In this document: positions 1 to 7,377 of the stretch, piece by piece | How the letters are laid out: each line of letters begins with the position of its first letter | How positions within the stretch are numbered: position 1 is the stretch's first letter | Source of the DNA: Candidatus Zixiibacteriota bacterium | GTDB lineage: Bacteria; Zixibacteria; MSB-5A5; GN15; PGXB01 | Assembly: GCA_016933955.1 (NCBI GenBank) | Contig: JAFGTT010000031.1 | Span: 1 to 64,000, forward strand | DNA: 64,000 nt | Direction of reading: 5' to 3' | Position numbers and translations under genes: made by a program | The notes under the pieces: generated by a model | Told to the model about the DNA's origin: nothing | Database searches by the model: none | What the model saw: only the letters and a program-made list of their open reading frames with translations

Positions 1-56
1 ATATATTTAAAACATATTATTAACGGTGATGTTGTCAATCATTAAATATCGGGATT

Positions 57-105
57 TTATTCGTTTCGGTAACGAATAAGATGTCGAAACCGCAGGGGTT
101 TCGAC
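57..105. repeat. Two adjacent 9-bp hairpins
   Basis: TTATTCGTT and AACGAATAA flank a 5-nt loop (57-79). Four bases later GTCGAAACC and GGTTTCGAC flank another 5-nt loop (83-105). Both stems are perfect. There is no T-run, so simple intrinsic terminators are unlikely. They may be intergenic repeat units. Confidence 0.6.
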
Positions 106-146
106 CTACAGGGGCTGGTCAAAGTCCCCTCTCGAGAGGGGATTCA

Positions 147-410
147 GGGGTGTGTAGAGCAGTTTGGGTAACACACCCCGTCTCTGCCTGCGGCATAAAT
201 GCCTCCGGCGGATCCACCCCTCTCAAGAGGGGATGAAGATGGATACCCGATCAGGTCGGGAATGACAAAAAAGGGGGTCGGGAATGACAAAAAAGGGGGT
301 CGGGAATGACAAAAAAGGAATGGGAATGACAAGAATGGGGTGGGAATGACAGACTTTTTTCGGGAATGACAAAATAGAAATGGGAATGACAAAAAGGGGC
401 GGGAATGATT
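147..410. repeat. Dispersed composite repeat, copy 1
   Basis: Begins with a 9-bp hairpin (GGGGTGTGT / ACACACCCC), runs through a GC-rich module ending in CCCCTCT-CA-AGAGGGG, and passes into seven GGGAATGAC words plus one variant at about 258, 280, 302, 322, 342, 362, 382 and 401 (spacing 19-22 nt). The first 120 bases closely match 30122-30245 in this window. The spacers between words are low-complexity A/G variants, not unique sequences, so this is not a CRISPR array. Confidence 0.8.
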
Positions 411-602
411 CAATGCGGGGCAGACGAAGGAAGGCGTCTGCCACCCACGAAAACAAGAACTTAATATGTGCATTTCCGTATAACCAATTATCAGTAAGAA
501 AATAGTCAGGAGAGCGGGACTCCTAACCTACCAGGATAAGAATAATATACGACAGATAAATCGGCAATAGTATTTTGGCCGGGAAAAGTGTTATATTACG
601 AT

Positions 603-1184
603 ATGCTTATTCCGGGGGTGAAAAATAAATTGCTGATTGTCGATCTCGAGGCGACCTGCTGGGAAGGCAATGAGCGCGGGTTGCATAAGATGAATGAGAT
701 GGAGACAATCGAGATCGGGGCGGTGATGGTCGATCTTGAGGATCGCGAAAATATCCGTGAGTACGATATATTCATCCGGCCGGTGCGCAATCCGATCCTA
801 TCCGAATTCTGCAAAAATTTAACCTCGATCAGCCAGGGCGATGTTAATAATGCAGAGCCATTCCCGGTGGTGTTCCCCGGATTTCTGGAATGGGCCGGGG
901 ATAGGAATAATTACACCTTCGCCTCATGGAGCGGTTATGATAAATGGCAGTTCGAAAACGATTGCCTGTACCATAAGATCGAGTATCCATTTACGACTCA
1001 TTTCGATATCAAGAAATATTTCGCCAGGGCGCATAATAATCAAAAAATGGGACTGGGTCGGGCCGTCAAAAAGAGCGGTCTGGAATTTGAAGGGACACAT
1101 CACCGGGGAATCGATGATGCCCGCAATATCTGGTATGTCCTGAAGAAAATAATCCGGGATAACGATCAACTCAGCCTGTTTTAG
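603..1184 (+). CDS. 3'-5' exonuclease, DEDDh family (KapD/ERI-1-like)
   Basis: A 193-residue single-domain exonuclease. The Exo I motif VDLEATCWE lies near residue 13 with the catalytic Asp and Glu, and the Exo III motif HRGIDDA with the last acidic pair is near the C-terminus, as in DEDDh nucleases of the KapD, ERI-1 and RNase T group. The family trims RNA or DNA 3' ends; the target cannot be read from sequence. The ATG at 603 gives the usual short N-terminus before the core. A GTG at 588 would add five residues. Neither start has a clear Shine-Dalgarno sequence. The 3' end overlaps the converging MFS gene by 14 nt. Confidence 0.85.
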   Translation: MLIPGVKNKLLIVDLEATCWEGNERGLHKMNEMETIEIGAVMVDLEDRENIREYDIFIRPVRNPILSEFCKNLTSISQGDVNNAEPFPVVFPGFLEWAGDRNNYTFASWSGYDKWQFENDCLYHKIEYPFTTHFDIKKYFARAHNNQKMGLGRAVKKSGLEFEGTHHRGIDDARNIWYVLKKIIRDNDQLSLF

Positions 1185-2574
1185 AGGCGGCGCTTTTATC
1201 GAGATGCGGCGGATGGGGAAAAATCTGGCGGCCGCTACTGAACCATTTCAGGATAGAATAACCCATGAAATTGATCATGACGGGGAGCCGTTTTTCTTTT
1301 GGTTCATGGAAAGTGGTGAAAAATCCGGCCGCGGCCATTCGGAGAAGGCTGGAGACGGCAAACAGGATCTGGTAGTTGATAATTCTCTGCGAGCCGACCA
1401 TCCAGGTGAAATCGATCAGGCTCTGAGCGATAATGCCGCCGATGATCGAGGCGACAAAGAAAGCCAGGCCGGTTAAAAGCGCGAACATGGCCAGGTAGAT
1501 GGTGCGTTCGCCTCTGGGGCTGTTGGCGATGGGGATGTTGAAAGCGGCCAGGTTGAAGCCGGTCCAGAGGATGGCGGAATAAATCACCTCGGGGATCAAG
1601 ATCCAGCGGTTGCCCGGATTCAGGAAGAGCCAGATGAGGGGGATGGCGGAAATCCCGAAGGCGCAGAAAACAACGACCGGTTTACAGCCGAAACGATCGA
1701 TCAGTTTCCCCCAGGGTTTATTCAGGAGTATGGCCACCACCGCGGCGGCGGCCGAATAGAGGGAAATCATGGTGAAATTCATGCCGAGGTAATTGAGCAT
1801 GTGGGGTGCGAAAAACGGGGCGGCGATTCCGATGGCCAGATTCCAGCCGATGAAAACCTTGGTTAACTGCCGGAAGTCTTTGTTTTTCAAGGGTTTGAAA
1901 AGATATGATAAATTTACCGGGGGAGGGGCGATTCTGGTGGCGGGATCGGGTACGCGGTTTAACAGGATTACGGCGGCGAGCGCGAAAACGCAGGCCGAGG
2001 CGATCAGAATGGCGAAGCCGGTGTTTTCCAGGTCGATGGGGCCGTACTGGTCAAGGATGATCCCTCCGGCGAGAGTGGAGACGATAGTTGATAAGGCCAC
2101 GGCGGCGCTTCGAGTCCCGAAATAACGGCCGCGGATTTTGTCCGGGACCAGATCGGCCACCCACGACATCCATCCGACGGTGGCAATCATGATAGCGATA
2201 TTGGAGATAATGACGATCGCAATCATGGCCTCGAGCCGCCAGGAACCGCCGAAAACCAGGATGGGGACAAGCAACCACCAGGACTGGCGGGCTATCGCGG
2301 AAAACCAGATGGTGATCTGTTTTCGTCTGCCGGTGCGGTCGATCAGGTAGGCCGAGAACAGCTGAGCCACCTGGGCGAAAAAAGGAATGGCGGCCAGGAG
2401 GCCGATTTCGAAATCGTTGGCGCCGAGCATCAGGGCCAGACCGGTCAGGAAGGCTCCCCCGGTCAGGGTGATAAACACCGTCGCCAGAGAACCCTCGACC
2501 GTCAGGATGGTCAGCCAGCGGCGCATGATCTCGTGGTTATGGTTTTCTCTTATGGCGGTTGTTTTCGTCTCCAT
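1171..2574 (-). CDS. MFS transporter
   Basis: A 467-residue membrane protein with about 12 hydrophobic segments in two halves and a charged central loop (PDPATR region), as in the major facilitator superfamily. The motif LIDRTGRRKQ after the second segment matches the MFS loop 2-3 signature, and LIDRFGCKPV is its counterpart in the second half. The substrate is unknown and no pathway neighbour helps. The start METKTTAIRENH lacks an obvious Shine-Dalgarno sequence. Confidence 0.85.
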   Translation of the reverse strand: METKTTAIRENHNHEIMRRWLTILTVEGSLATVFITLTGGAFLTGLALMLGANDFEIGLLAAIPFFAQVAQLFSAYLIDRTGRRKQITIWFSAIARQSWWLLVPILVFGGSWRLEAMIAIVIISNIAIMIATVGWMSWVADLVPDKIRGRYFGTRSAAVALSTIVSTLAGGIILDQYGPIDLENTGFAILIASACVFALAAVILLNRVPDPATRIAPPPVNLSYLFKPLKNKDFRQLTKVFIGWNLAIGIAAPFFAPHMLNYLGMNFTMISLYSAAAAVVAILLNKPWGKLIDRFGCKPVVVFCAFGISAIPLIWLFLNPGNRWILIPEVIYSAILWTGFNLAAFNIPIANSPRGERTIYLAMFALLTGLAFFVASIIGGIIAQSLIDFTWMVGSQRIINYQILFAVSSLLRMAAAGFFTTFHEPKEKRLPVMINFMGYSILKWFSSGRQIFPHPPHLDKSAASKTG

Positions 2575-2693
2575 CGTAAATTAGCCGGTTCGCGATTCGA
2601 TTACTTATATATCGGCATTTTTCAGGCAGGCAATTTTGTGCAGTTATACAAAGTTGTCAAGTGGGTTGTGATTTTTCCGGATTGTTTTATGAG

Positions 2694-2724
2694 AAGGGGC
2701 GGGTAAGTTGTCTCCCCGCCCCTT
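2694..2724. terminator. 10-bp GC-rich stem-loop after mscS-type gene
   Basis: AAGGGGCGGG at 2694-2703 pairs with CCCGCCCCTT at 2715-2724. It sits just past the stop codon of the leftward channel gene at 2731. The T-run is only on the plus-strand side, so as a terminator for the leftward gene it is imperfect. Confidence 0.45.
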
Positions 2725-2730
2725 TTAAAT

Positions 2731-3549
2731 TCAAGCCGTTTTCTGGTAGAGGTGGACATCCGTTTGCGGGTAGGGGATGGTGATACCGTTTTCATCGAAA
2801 GCCATTTTGATTTTTTCGTTGAGGTCGAAGAAAACGGCCCAGTAATCGGCGGTTTTGACCCAGGGCCGGACGGCGAAATTGACCGAGTTATTGCCCAGTT
2901 CAACCACCCGGACCACCGGGGCGGGATCTTTGAGAATACGCTGATCAGTATCGATTATACCAAGCATGATATCGCGGGCTTTTTTGATATCATCGTCATA
3001 GCCGATACCGAAGACCATGTCAACCCGTCGGGTTTCCATGGCCGAGTAATTGGTAATATTCCCCCCGGTGATGGCGCTGTTGGGGACAATGACTTTTTTG
3101 TTGTCCGGTGAATTCAGGGTAGTGCTAAAAATCCCGATAGATTCGACCGATCCGCTGGTTCCCCCGGCCTCGACATAATGACCGACCTCGAAAGGCCGGA
3201 AGATGATCAACATGACCCCGGCGGCGAAATTGGAAAGCGAACCCTGGAGGGCAAAACCGACAGCGAGACCGGCGGCACCGATGATGGCTATGAAGGAGGT
3301 GGTTTCGACTCCCAGAGTACTCAATGAGGCCAGGATGACCACCACCAGCAGGGTGATCCGGGTCAGGCTCAGGACGAATTTGATAAGGGTTTTATCGCTT
3401 CCCTTTTTTTCAAGGATCCGGCTGATGGAACCGGTGATAATTCCGATCACGATCCGCCCGATGACGAAAATCAGGATGGCCCCAATTATCTTGAGGCCGT
3501 AGGCTGTTCCCCAGGTGGCCAGCCAATCCAGAATTTTTTGCATTTCCAT
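2731..3549 (-). CDS. Small mechanosensitive channel, MscS family
   Basis: A 272-residue MscS-type channel. Three hydrophobic helices fill the first 110 residues. The third, glycine- and alanine-rich (GLAVGFALQGSLSNFAAGVML), is the pore helix signature. A beta domain (RPFEVGHYVEAGGTSGSVESI) and an alpha-beta C-terminus follow. Channels of this family open on membrane tension and release solutes under hypo-osmotic shock. Length is close to E. coli MscS (286). The start is backed by GGAAGG. It is divergent from the lyase gene, sharing a 283-nt intergenic region. Confidence 0.92.
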   Translation of the reverse strand: MEMQKILDWLATWGTAYGLKIIGAILIFVIGRIVIGIITGSISRILEKKGSDKTLIKFVLSLTRITLLVVVILASLSTLGVETTSFIAIIGAAGLAVGFALQGSLSNFAAGVMLIIFRPFEVGHYVEAGGTSGSVESIGIFSTTLNSPDNKKVIVPNSAITGGNITNYSAMETRRVDMVFGIGYDDDIKKARDIMLGIIDTDQRILKDPAPVVRVVELGNNSVNFAVRPWVKTADYWAVFFDLNEKIKMAFDENGITIPYPQTDVHLYQKTA

Positions 3550-3611
3550 GTTATTTTCCTTCCTTTGAAATTACTGATAATTCAGTCTGATTATAATGAC
3601 ATTGAAAGGAA

Positions 3612-3639
3612 TTGACAATTGTTTAGTCCCGATTATATT
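3612..3639 (+). promoter_or_regulatory. Sigma70-type promoter of the lyase gene
   Basis: A perfect -35 hexamer TTGACA (3612-3617), a 16-nt spacer and a -10 hexamer TATATT (3634-3639). The predicted start of transcription, about 3646, falls at the first bases of the folded leader. The same -35/spacer/-10 arrangement occurs at 29287-29314. Confidence 0.75.
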
Positions 3640-3642
3640 AAT

Positions 3643-3832
3643 CCGGTGATGATTATGTTTTTGAAAGACCGGCATTCCGGGCGGCAGGGCGCATTTGTCC
3701 CGGTTCCCGGTATCTCCCGATATCAGCCGAAATCATCATCCGGTCTCCAGGATGAGTAATCATCGATCAAAATTCTCAAGATCATTCGTAATAACAGTAA
3801 ACCGTCAACCATAAATATCAATAGAGGTAAAA
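3643..3832 (+). promoter_or_regulatory. Structured 5' leader of the lyase gene (riboswitch-like candidate)
   Basis: A long-range helix of about 12 pairs with one bulge joins 3643-3654 (CCGGTGATGATT) to 3731-3743 and encloses 76 nt. Inside, ACCGG (3668-3672) pairs with CCGGT (3707-3711), and CCGGG (3677-3681) with CCCGG (3699-3703). An alternative hairpin GGTATC/GATATC (3709-3724) competes with the first inner helix. A second AATCATC at 3758-3764 could compete for the 5' arm. I do not recognise a known riboswitch class. The promoter position and the nested pairing are seen; the regulatory role is inferred. Confidence 0.45.
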
Positions 3833-5356
3833 ATGGCCATCATATTAAGCGGGTCCGAGCTGACAATCGAGAAACTGGTTCGGATTGCCCGAAATAATGA
3901 AGCGGTCGAGCTTCACTCCGAAGCTGTCGAGCGGATCAGAAAATGCCGGGCCATGCTCGAGAAAAAAATTCAGGCGCATGAAATCATGTATGGTGTCAAT
4001 ACCGGGATCGGTGAGTTTTCCGAAGTGGTTCTAACCGATGAGCAGGTCAGGGATTTTCAGAAGTACCTGATTTATAATCATTCGGCCGGGATAGGCGATC
4101 CGGCGCCGATCGAGTATGTTCGCGGGGCTATGGCGGCGCGGATCAATGTTCATGCCCACGGCAATTCCGGGGTGCGCCCGGAGGTAACATTGACGCTGGT
4201 GGAAATGCTCAATAAGGGTGTGACACCTTTTATTTGCCAGAAGGGATCGGTCGGCGCCTGCGGCGATCTGGCGCCGATGTCTCAGATTGCACTTCTGATG
4301 ATGGGTGAGGGGAAAGCCTATTATAAGGGGGAGTTGCTTGAAGGCAAAGAGGCCCTGGACCGGGCCGGGATTCCGGTGCCGGGATTGAAGGCGCGCGACG
4401 GACTGGCGGTAATCAACGGGTCCAATGTATTGACGGCGATGAGCGCCATATTTCTGTATGATGCCAACCGCTGGTTGAAACAGGCCGAAATCGGGGCGGC
4501 CATGTCACTGGAAGCGCTCAAGGCCAATATGAAGCCGTACAGCGCAAGATTACACGAAGTGCGCGGTTTCATAGGGGCGGTTCGTTCGGCCGAGGCCATC
4601 CGAAAAGTAGTCGCCGGGGGCGACCTGGCGGAAAACCGGGTTAAATGCAAGGTGCAGGATGCTTATTCGATGCGGTCGACGCCGCAGGTGATCGGTGCGG
4701 CTCATGATGCCCTGGCATACGCCCGTTCGCAGGTCGAAATCGAACTCAACGGGGTGGGTGATAATCCGATCTTTTTCCCCGACGAAAATCTCCAGCTGTC
4801 CGGGGCCAATTTCCAGGGGACGCCGGTGGCGGTGCCGATGGATATGGCCGGGGCCTGTATTACCATGGTTTCGGTAATGTCGGAGCGACGGATGAACCGT
4901 CTCAACAACCCGGCCCTGTCGGTCGGACTACCGCCATTTTTGACCAAGGGCGCCGGGATGTTTTCGGGAATGATGCTTTCGCAATACACCGCAGATGCGC
5001 TGATTGTCGAGCAAAGAATTCTGTCCAGCCCAGCCTCGATTCAATCGATCCCGGCCGCGGCCGATCAGGAGGATTTCGTTTCGATGGGCATGAATACGGC
5101 GATTAAGAACATGCAGATTCTCGATAACGCTTATGGTATTCTCGGGATCGAAATGATGGCGGCCGCCCAGGCGCTCGATTTCCGCGATTACAAATTCGGC
5201 AAGGGGACTACCCGGGCCAAAGAAATCATCCGTAAGCATGTCGATTTTCTCGATATTGACCGGCCGCTTTATCCGGATCATACCAAAATGAAGGAGCTGG
5301 TTAAATCGTGCGAAATTCTCGAAGCGGTTGAAAAAGAGGTCGGACCGCTGGAATAA
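3833..5356 (+). CDS. hutH: Histidine ammonia-lyase-like MIO enzyme with Cys in the MIO triad
   Basis: A 507-residue aromatic amino acid lyase, full family length. Key residues fall on Pseudomonas HAL numbering: Y53 in YGVNTGIG, H83 in NHSAG, the cofactor loop GSVGACGDLAP with A142-C143-G144, QDAYSMR, and E413 in QEDFVSMG. His83 and the Glu fit histidine rather than phenylalanine specificity. The enzyme would convert L-histidine to urocanate plus ammonia. The MIO cofactor usually forms from Ala-Ser-Gly, whereas here the codon is TGC (Cys). No hutU, hutI or hutG lies nearby, so a full histidine-degradation operon is absent from this window. The start has an AGAGG ribosome site. Confidence 0.85.
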   Translation: MAIILSGSELTIEKLVRIARNNEAVELHSEAVERIRKCRAMLEKKIQAHEIMYGVNTGIGEFSEVVLTDEQVRDFQKYLIYNHSAGIGDPAPIEYVRGAMAARINVHAHGNSGVRPEVTLTLVEMLNKGVTPFICQKGSVGACGDLAPMSQIALLMMGEGKAYYKGELLEGKEALDRAGIPVPGLKARDGLAVINGSNVLTAMSAIFLYDANRWLKQAEIGAAMSLEALKANMKPYSARLHEVRGFIGAVRSAEAIRKVVAGGDLAENRVKCKVQDAYSMRSTPQVIGAAHDALAYARSQVEIELNGVGDNPIFFPDENLQLSGANFQGTPVAVPMDMAGACITMVSVMSERRMNRLNNPALSVGLPPFLTKGAGMFSGMMLSQYTADALIVEQRILSSPASIQSIPAAADQEDFVSMGMNTAIKNMQILDNAYGILGIEMMAAAQALDFRDYKFGKGTTRAKEIIRKHVDFLDIDRPLYPDHTKMKELVKSCEILEAVEKEVGPLE

Positions 5357-5370
5357 ATAAGACCATATCA

Positions 5371-5399
5371 AGCCGCATCATGAGGAGCATGGTGCGGCT
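5371..5399. other. 12-bp stem-loop between lyase and DinB-like genes
   Basis: AGCCGCATCATG pairs with CATGGTGCGGCT through 12 pairs (one G-U) around a 5-nt loop AGGAG, 15 nt after the lyase stop codon. It has no T-run. It could stabilise an mRNA 3' end or attenuate readthrough into the next gene. Confidence 0.5.
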
Positions 5400-5436
5400 C
5401 GACATGATGACGGGGGGCTGAAAGCAGGGAGGGAAT

Positions 5437-5958
5437 ATGGAATACAGGGTTATCTGGGTGAAACGGAAATTCGTTTTCGATCTACCGCCGGAGATGTTTC
5501 CGATAGTGGTTGACCGCCTCCGGGGAACGCCGGCCCGGCTTGAAGAAAAGACGCTATCGCTATCAAAGGAAATTCTCACAAGGAATGAAGGAGATTCCTG
5601 GTCTATTCAGGAAATCGCCGGGCATCTGCATGACGCCGAGCAGCTCTGGCATGGGCGGATCGATGATTTCCGGGCGGGGGAGAAGGAATTCCGACCGGCG
5701 GATGTAACCGGCCGGATTACGATTAAAGCGAATCATAACAGCGCCGACATAAAGAATCTTCTGGTGGAATTTCGTAAATCGCGTCTGAGGCTGGTCGATC
5801 GCTTTGCGGAAATGACCGAAGATGAGGTCTCGCAAGCGGCGTATCATCGGCGGCTGGACGTAAATATGCGGGTGATCGATCTGGCTTTATTCATAGCCGA
5901 GCATGACGATCATCACCTGGCCAAAATCACCGATATGATTGAGAATTACAGCAAGTAG
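5437..5958 (+). CDS. DinB-family four-helix protein
   Basis: A 173-residue soluble helical protein. The pattern WSIQEIAGHLHDAEQLW in the second quarter and IAEHDDHHLAKI near the end supply the histidines that form the metal site of the DinB/YfiT superfamily. Members include thiol-dependent S-transferases and many proteins of unknown role. The ribosome site AGGGAGGG is strong. It follows the lyase gene on the same strand with an 80-nt gap that contains a stem-loop. The reaction is unknown. Confidence 0.8.
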   Translation: MEYRVIWVKRKFVFDLPPEMFPIVVDRLRGTPARLEEKTLSLSKEILTRNEGDSWSIQEIAGHLHDAEQLWHGRIDDFRAGEKEFRPADVTGRITIKANHNSADIKNLLVEFRKSRLRLVDRFAEMTEDEVSQAAYHRRLDVNMRVIDLALFIAEHDDHHLAKITDMIENYSK

Positions 5959-6133
5959 CCTTTTCACAGAATGAAGGGCTGATAAAAGGGCATATCTTTT
6001 GCATTTTGTAATTTCCGCCTTAAATTGGATGGCTGTATGGTATCTTAATACCAGCGGTGGTGGTGGCAGGGGGGGAACTCTGATTTGTTTTCCCATAAAA
6101 ACCCGTTTAATAATCACCATTCAATAAATGAAA

Positions 6134-6187
6134 CCCGTCTCATAAGAAAATCGTCTAAAATCTTAGAATCGGTTAAAATCAGACGGG
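6134..6187 (+). promoter_or_regulatory. Inverted repeat that could mask the ribosome site
   Basis: CCCGTCT (6134-6140) is complementary to AGACGGG (6181-6187), and the right arm covers part of the GGGAG ribosome site of the gene starting at 6195. Inside, TCTAA-AATC-TTAGA forms a small hairpin (6153-6166), and the word AAAATC occurs three times between the arms. Confidence 0.35.
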
Positions 6188-6194
6188 AGACACC

Positions 6195-6974
6195 ATGCGT
6201 AATTTTTTAATCTCACTAATCGTCAATATCCTTTTTCTGATACCGGCCGCCTATGCCGACTATTCCGAAATTCGGAATCTGGACCTTGAGGCCGATGGTA
6301 TCGGTGTTATGGTAATTGACTGCGGGGCCGGATTCTTGAAAATCGAGGGAGCGGAAAATCTGGACAGGATCGAGGTCAAGGCGGAAATCGTTATCGAGGA
6401 TATGTCGGGGAACAAGGCCCGGGAATATATTGAAAAATACGCCAACCTGAGTCTCGAGAACAAACATGGCCGGGCCGTATTGGTAAGTAATTTCGAAAAC
6501 ACCAAGACCTCGTTCTGGTCGCTATTTAGAAGTCAGTCGGCCTTGATTAACCTGACAATCATGGTTCCGAAGCAGATGAATCTTGAAATCGATGATGGTT
6601 CGGGGGATACCTGGATCAACGAGATAAAGGGGGATATTTATCTCGATGACGGTTCCGGGGATCTGGAGCTGACCAATATCAACGGTTTTATCGAACTTGA
6701 TGATGGTTCCGGCGATGTTCATCTCTCACGCCTTGACGGCGATATCAGGGTCGATGACGGTTCAGGCGATATCCGGGCCGATAATGTGGCCGGGACAATC
6801 GAAATCGACGACGGCTCGGGGGATATCGAGGTTCGGAAAGTCGACGGCAATGTTGTCGTTGATGACGGTTCGGGCGATATCGAGATCAGTTATGTGACTC
6901 AGGACGTCAAGATACTCGATGACGGTTCGGGTCAAGTAAAAATCGCTCATGTCGACGGCCGGGTTAAAAGATAA
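6195..6974 (+). CDS. Exported DUF4097-like beta-solenoid protein with seven DDGSG repeats
   Basis: A 259-residue protein. Residues 1-21 form a signal peptide ending AAYA. A region of about 110 residues follows, and then a regular array from about residue 131. Seven units of 18 residues (one of 19) each begin with DDGSG, usually DDGSGD, with alternating hydrophobic residues between. This fits the DUF4097 beta-strand repeat, a likely beta-solenoid with an acidic turn stack that could bind calcium. It is probably periplasmic or surface-exposed; function unknown. The gene stands alone and converges on the DUF4234 gene. Confidence 0.8.
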   Translation: MRNFLISLIVNILFLIPAAYADYSEIRNLDLEADGIGVMVIDCGAGFLKIEGAENLDRIEVKAEIVIEDMSGNKAREYIEKYANLSLENKHGRAVLVSNFENTKTSFWSLFRSQSALINLTIMVPKQMNLEIDDGSGDTWINEIKGDIYLDDGSGDLELTNINGFIELDDGSGDVHLSRLDGDIRVDDGSGDIRADNVAGTIEIDDGSGDIEVRKVDGNVVVDDGSGDIEISYVTQDVKILDDGSGQVKIAHVDGRVKR

Positions 6975-6993
6975 TCCCGGCCGCGGTCGATTA

Positions 6994-7359
6994 TTATGGA
7001 TGCGGCTGATCGGCCGGTTGTCCCGGAAGATTCCAGGTGGCCTTGCTGTTAAGATCGCGCTGGACAATGAACCATACCGCCGGTGAAAAGAACAGCCAGA
7101 GGATAAAGATTACCCAGCGGTCGTTTTTCTTTTCAAAAGCCTTTTCATAGAGCTCGCTGTACTTGTAGTCAGCGTAAAGATTGGCAAAGGGAATAAAAAG
7201 GAGGAAGGTCCATAAGCCGGGTTCGGCATAAGGGTCATTTGCAATTCTTTTCAATTCCGAGGCTGTTTGATAAAACCAATAAAAGGCGTAAAAGCCCAAT
7301 GTGACAATCATAATAAGCACTTGAAGCCACATATTACGATACTTTACAGATTGATCCAT
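6994..7359 (-). CDS. DUF4234-like membrane protein
   Basis: A 121-residue protein with three or four hydrophobic helices. The first half (MWLQVLIMIVTLGFYAFYWFY) matches the start of DUF4234 proteins, followed by a charged loop, two more helices and a short Pro/Gln-rich tail. The ribosome site is AGGAG. It lies 18 nt downstream of the ABC permease gene and may share its transcript. Function unknown. Confidence 0.7.
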   Translation of the reverse strand: MDQSVKYRNMWLQVLIMIVTLGFYAFYWFYQTASELKRIANDPYAEPGLWTFLLFIPFANLYADYKYSELYEKAFEKKNDRWVIFILWLFFSPAVWFIVQRDLNSKATWNLPGQPADQPHP

Positions 7360-7377
7360 CGAAATTCTCCTATCTTA

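Larger units (their letters stand above)
1..587. other. Gene-free region built of hairpins and tandem repeats
   Basis: No credible gene. The long frames here encode repeated Phe-Cys-His-Ser-like words that come from translating a tandem repeat. Seen in order: a 9-bp hairpin at 57-79 (loop TCGGT), a second 9-bp hairpin at 83-105 (arms GTCGAAACC and GGTTTCGAC), a 16-bp perfect palindrome at 126-141, a 9-bp hairpin at 147-179, and a run of GGGAATGAC words at 258-408. Positions 409-587 show nothing I can name apart from an AT-rich stretch before the exonuclease gene. Confidence 0.75.

Noticed and set aside
258-408. CRISPR-like periodic array
   Set aside because: Repeat words are only 9 nt, spacing is 19-22 nt, spacers are low-complexity variants of each other, and there are no cas genes.
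144-473. Overlapping leftward frames with Phe/Pro/Ser/His-rich repeats
   Set aside because: They are translations of a non-coding tandem repeat (GGGAATGAC words), with no ribosome site, and overlap each other in two frames.
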